This document shows, piece by piece, positions 55,720 through 60,000 of a stretch of DNA of 60,000 bases. The stretch lies in contig CM043948.1 in assembly GCA_014529385.2 (NCBI GenBank), positions 20,895,951 through 20,955,950 of the forward strand, in the 5' to 3' direction. Positions within the stretch are counted from its first letter, which is position 1, and each line of letters begins with the position of its first letter. The notes under the pieces were generated by a model. That model worked only from the letters and a program-made list of their open reading frames with translations. It made no database searches and was not told where the DNA came from. Source of the DNA: Adiantum capillus-veneris. Lineage: Eukaryota; Streptophyta; Polypodiopsida; Polypodiales; Pteridaceae. Both the position numbers and the translations under genes were made by a program.

Positions 55720-56145
55720 GGAGCCCGTTGAAAAAGTTTCACCTATTTTTGGATCAGGCGAGACCCTTTTTCTTTCTGTACCACTGCAATCTCGCTTTAC
55801 AATGGTACTTGGCCAAAACCCATCATTTCTCTATGATCATGAAACTCTTTGCTCACCTTTGGTAGAGGATGTTCTCTGAGGTTGTCACGATTTCTTTCAT
55901 GGTTTACACAAATTGTGAGAAATTAGATAGCTCGTTTACCATCTTTGCTACGTATCCTAGCATATGCTGAACCATCATCCATTACCTTTGTTTCCATTCG
56001 AACTCCCACAATGTAGGGCTGTCCAAGGATGAGATGTATCCTGTACAAAGAAGTTTTGATCAATCTTTACATCTCCTATTGTCACCTTCACAACTGGACA
56101 TGCTGCATACAATTCACCGGATGAATTGTTTGCCACTTTTACCAT
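55720..56145 (-). pseudogene. E7 protease C-terminal half and linker (broken)
   Basis: This continues the gag-protease frame after a TAG at 56143-56145. It reads VANNSSGELYAACPVVKVTI and DQNFFVQD, then shifts one frame to LILGQPYIVGVRMETKVMDD (retropepsin C-terminal landmark LGQPY). It meets TAA 55923-55925 in KRAI-stop-FLTI. These breaks separate gag-protease from RT. Confidence 0.8.
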
Positions 56146-58160
56146 CTAGCCATGATTTGTGTCCATCGGCCATTTGCACTTGTTGTAGAGACTCTTCGAC
56201 ATTATGTTTATTTCTGAACCATGGTCAATCAAGGCAACAAATGGCTCTTCAAGATCACCTACCTTGACCAAAGTTTCTGTAGTAGCCCTTGCCCAGTGAC
56301 TTCGTGAATAATAGCTCCTAGGAATATCTTCAACTGCTTCATCATCATTTGAGAAATGCACTTGCTTCACTCTCCCACTAGATTGGTAGTATCCTACCAC
56401 AACTCCATCATCTTGCTTATTTTGTAGCTGCATCCCTTGTGTCTTCGAGGTTTCCCCTTCAACCTGTGGACAAGAAACTTCAGCAAGGGTTTGCCTCTTC
56501 CTCTTGATGATGTCAATGATCTCCTCATGGAATTCACGCTTTGCAATGCCAAGAACTTCTCCCAGAGTAAACTCAATCTTGCTATTCAAGATCCTTTCCT
56601 CCAATACTTTCTTTAAATCTGTAGCAACCTCAATATCAGATTGTAGTTTATAAGTTGGGCCTTTTGTCTTACCTTTTGTTGGCTCTTTCTTCTTTCCTGT
56701 TGTAGACTCCTCCATGAGTACTTCAGGTGGAGATGCTCCTTGTGTTGAGGGTGTTTGAGAAGGCATTGAGTCGCTTCTTCCCCCAATTCTAGAAGCTATT
56801 TTTGATGGTCCTTCATCAACATTCTCACGTCTGCGCTTCTCTTCTACAATTTCCTCATTTTGTTGGCATTTTGTAATGTAGGCATGCACTGACAATGAGT
56901 CCACTGGATCATTCCATCCTGTTTCTAGACGTATGCAATCACCTCCTTCATGTAGAATCTCTTTTTTAAGCTTTCCCTTTTTAGCTAATTGCATGTCATT
57001 TGGCCAAATTTGACCATGATGGTCTCTCACCTCTTCATCACTAAGATGCTCAATTTTTACTCCATGAGTAGTTGCCTCAACTGAAGAGCTAGCATGGCCA
57101 GTTGCCATATTTTCAACTAAGGTTTGCATTCCCCCCTTCCCAAAGTTAGTTCGCAAGGGTAGACCTTTCTCTCTTAAGTGGATTTTACCATCCTTAAAAA
57201 AGACAACATCTTTTGACAAAGCATCACGAAAATCATCACAATCTCTTCTTACATGGTCTGTACTATCACACCAAATACATCTATTAACAAACCCTTCTTT
57301 GGGCTGTTGCCTTTGCCTAAGAAGTGGCCCTGATGGTGTGCCTTTTTCTTCAAGCTTTGCAAGTTTCACCTTCAAGTCACGCATTCCCTTCACAAGTTCA
57401 TCTAGCATAGACTCATCAAACTTAGGAGCTATATAAGTAGGCTTTACCATTTTGTCAGAAGTTGAGGTTGAAGGACTTGTAGTGTTTACTACCATCTTGT
57501 CCCTTCTTCTTTGTCGTTTGGCAAGGAGTGAGACAGCACCTTCAACTTCATTCCAGTCGGTCTTTAGTCCTTGCTCAACATCTTTATCTTCAAGAAGAAG
57601 CTCCAAATTTTCTTGAAACTCTTTACCTGCGGATTGTAAGAAAAGATCTGTCTTCTCTCCATCTAGTGTGGCCCTTTCTGTCCTGGTGAGTTGTGCATAG
57701 CGCCGCTCAAATTCCCTAAGTAGCTCTGTTATTGATAGTCCTTGCTTTGGCTTGACTATCCATTCTAAGAATGTCCTTTTGGTCACTCTCTCCGAGTCCT
57801 CCATGAAATATTCCTCCTTTAAAGCTACTTTGAGTTCTTCACAATTTCTCCCATGCCCATCTTTACTTGCCCTAACATGCTCCCTAATTTCTGGAGCAAC
57901 AACCAGCTCAAAGCTTTGAATCATCTCACCTTCTGACACGCGATGCAGCTCCATCTCCTTCACATACTCACGTAAGTACTTAGTTACATCTTTGCCATTG
58001 AACTGATCCATTCTATGACGACCGCTTGCATGGCCTTCGTTGCTGAAATCTTCCTTCTTTCAATAGCATGTTGTTGTTGCATGAACATTGCAAATGCTTG
58101 AAACATTTGCATTGTTGCAGGGTCAAAATGCATACCATGTTGCTCCACATGATCACCCAT
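56146..58160 (-). pseudogene. E7 gag-protease (N-terminal frameshift, otherwise open)
   Basis: Start at ATG 58160 (MGDHVEQHGMHFDPATMQMF, Met/Gln-rich). A frameshift near 58015 leads to DQFNGKDVTKYLREYVKEME and 620 open codons. The capsid-like region has RTFLEWIVKPKQGLSI and FERRYAQLTRTERATL. One CCHC knuckle is CIWCDSTDHVRRDC (near 57280). A long charged linker follows. The protease active site is VALIDHGSEINIMSK (D-H-G in place of the common D-S/T-G) near 56210, directly before the TAG at 56143. It would supply capsid and protease. Confidence 0.85.
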
Positions 58161-58189
58161 GGTTACCCACAAACTCTCACCCTGGCAGA

Positions 58190-58207
58190 TTCGCGTCGGG
58201 TTCACCA
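58190..58207 (-). other. E7 primer binding site
   Basis: The minus strand reads TGGTGAACCCGACGCGAA, six bases from the LTR end. It starts with the obligatory TGG, but I could not assign the tRNA with certainty. Confidence 0.6.
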
Positions 58208-58213
58208 AAAATA

Positions 58214-60000
58214 TGTCGAGAAATTTGCAGTCTTGCCAAGAAAGCACCGGGCTTATGGCTGTGAGAGTTTGTGAGAGAACTCAACAAAAACTATATGAAG
58301 GAGTTAAACCATAGATGCCATGAAAACTAGGTTTTGGAAAGAAGTGCAATCAAAGAAGACCCACTCTTTCTCTCTTGCACTCACACACACAAAGAAAGAA
58401 CACAAAAGAGAATGTCAAAACAACAAAAAGATGAAAACATCAAGGCTATGGTCATATCGTATCATGGGTAATATGAAAGGGTTAATAGATGAGTTAATGG
58501 CATTCAATCTTGACTGACCAAATAGGCTACTAATTGTTCTTTGGAATTGTAGTTTTGTGCTTACCATAATATATATATTTTGTCTAGTGATTGGGATTAA
58601 TTGTGTGTACAAATCCTCTTGGTTCATAGCAAGATGACTACGCTTACGTCAAAAGAAAAGTTATAGTCTATGAGAGGTAGTATGATGGGATCCGGTGATA
58701 GAAGTATTTCATTGAGCCTTTCTGGGCCAAAGAGAAACACTATACGTTGTTGAAAGTGTATTTTATGGCTAATCCATACGTTAATTCTAATAGATCGTTC
58801 AAAGTGAAAGCGATAGAAATTATCATCATGTGGATTATTCATCTATGATAACTCTAGTATGTGAAAATTGTTGATATGAGAGAAGAGAAGGGAAGAGAAG
58901 AGAAGAGAGTTTCCCTCCCAACCCCTATTCTTGCCCGTAGGCAATAAGGATACTGTGGGGAGAGATGTACCTGTAGCAAGGAGAACCTAAAATTTGTAGA
59001 GAGGATGAATTACTAAGAGTGAGAGAGATAAGTTTGGTTAAGGAGATGAGATTAGATATATATATATATATATATGTTGGATTAGAGATGAAAAAGAAAA
59101 CAACAAGAAATCAAGAAAACATCAATGTCGAACACATCTTACTTGACAAACCCTTCGGCACCATTATTGATGGAGAGAAGAGAAGAAGGGAGAATTCAAC
59201 TTTGATTGATATGCCAAGTCCAGGACCTTCTTTGATTAGAGTTGATCTTCCAAGGATAGCATGCAAGAATGGCTAGTCTTCCTCTATGAGAAAGTGTAGG
59301 CTTAGGCTTATGTTAATGGCTAAGTACAATTTGGCATTACTAGTCACTCCCTCATGAATTCCTCTCATCAATGGCTTGAATGCTTGAGTGGTTTTCAAGG
59401 AAGAAGAGGTCCCCTTTTATAGGTGAAGGGAACCCTCAAGGGTTTACACAAGAAGAGAGGAGCCAGTGTGAACAGAAATTGGAAAAGTTGGAAATGAGCT
59501 GTCCATGCATGATGTGGGTAGACTGGGGTCCACCAGAGATCATATCTCCTCAACCGTGGCTCCAAATAAAAAAGTAAAAATATGGGCAGAAACTTCAGCT
59601 CATTACCTACGACTTCCTTTTTATATGCATTTTCCAATTTGGATTGGAACCTTGTGTAAAAAAATCATCAAAATAGGATACAGTTTTGGCAGCAAAAGTC
59701 TTCTTGTGGTCCCCTTAGCCTAGACTTTTATTTGATTCCAATGGACACCTCATGCCATATGAAAGGATGACATTGCTCCTTGACAAAGTTTTGTGATCAT
59801 GCTTGCAATAATGCATTAAAATAAGTGTATCTTTGAAATCATGCCACCTAGTGTCCCACTAGGATTTGATTCCCTCCTAGTAGCTATTTAAAAAGAAATA
59901 TAAGGAAAATACATAGAATATATATAGATTGGAAATTACCCTAGATTTAGGATCTAAATAGGGTGTGAGATAATAATGAGATGGTAGAAATAAAGAATCA
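58214..60000 (-). repeat. E7 5' LTR (continues past window end)
   Basis: Matches 51655-53450 with about 1.5% differences by eye. About 230 more bases are expected beyond 60000, followed by the target repeat CACGT and more E4. Confidence 0.92.

Larger units (their letters stand above)
35175..60000 (-). mobile_element. E4: decayed gypsy element hosting E5, E6 and E7
   Basis: Minus-strand pieces at 35175-35943, 41549-41603 and 49700-51654 join into one pol gene (RT, RNase H, integrase) once E5 (TSD CTTCA) and E6 (TSD CCTAG) are discounted. The frame is continuous across both insertion points. E7 begins at 51655 inside its pre-RT region, so the rest of E4 should lie beyond 60000. E4 and E7 are relatives: the RT, the RNase H and the GTGGATGTCG purine-rich 3' end match. 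A deletion in RT and many stops show E4 is dead. Confidence 0.85.
51655..60000 (-). mobile_element. E7: gypsy element without integrase, about 2-kb LTRs, inserted in E4
   Basis: Minus-strand order: 5' LTR (from beyond 60000 down to 58214), primer site, gag, protease, RT-RNase H, polypurine tract, 3' LTR (53670-51655). Its left end interrupts E4 after CACGT (51650-51654); the other target repeat should lie beyond the window. LTR copies differ at roughly 25-30 of 1,790 comparable positions. No integrase exists between RNase H and the polypurine tract, only about 60 bases. Compared with its relative E4, the integrase has been removed in one deletion. Confidence 0.92.

Overview
This is nuclear DNA of a vascular plant with a large, retrotransposon-rich genome. 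It holds one split P450 gene with GT-AG introns. Almost everything else is nested Ty3/gypsy LTR retrotransposons using plant-type tRNA primers, plus (GA)n/(CT)n tracts. A fern, other seed-free vascular plant or gymnosperm is my best guess; I cannot fix the species.

Left block (1-9.5 kb). The end of a LINE-type reverse transcriptase abuts the R-U5 end of a decayed chromodomain gypsy element, E1 (+ strand, 1048-7117). An orphan low-complexity ORF (7378-8500) and a 116-bp tandem duplication follow.

Cellular gene (10.05-14.26 kb, minus strand). Six exons of a CYP85-clan cytochrome P450, closest by eye to CYP88 (ent-kaurenoic acid oxidase type). They run from the membrane anchor to the K-helix region. 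The exons for the heme-binding loop are not in the window; they either lie beyond its left edge in a very long intron or are lost. Intron 1 carries a (CT)32 tract and a 145-bp foldback.

Middle block (16.3-33.3 kb, minus strand). E3 is an old gypsy element with three CCHC knuckles in gag and an extra long ORF after integrase. A chromovirus, E2 (17070-25903, LTRs about 1.55 kb, TSD CAGTT), sits inside that extra ORF.

Right block (33.3-60 kb). A decayed minus-strand gypsy element, E4, has been split by three later insertions. E5 (35949-41543, TSD CTTCA) has 142-bp LTRs and a 5.3-kb interior without recognisable pol. E6 (41604-49694, TSD CCTAG) is a gag-protease element that has lost RT, RNase H and integrase through a deletion ending in its LTR (GA)n tract. 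E7 (51655 to beyond 60000) has gag, RT and RNase H but no integrase. The E4 integrase frame can be followed exactly across the E5 and E6 insertion points.

The most unusual structure is in the E6 leader: four copies of a 28-32 bp palindrome centred on ACGCGT, between the primer binding site and gag. Also notable are the E3 extra ORF, the gag-pro-only and integrase-less derivatives, the long-interior tiny-LTR element, in-frame stops that mostly sit where Gln is expected, and many short tandem duplications.
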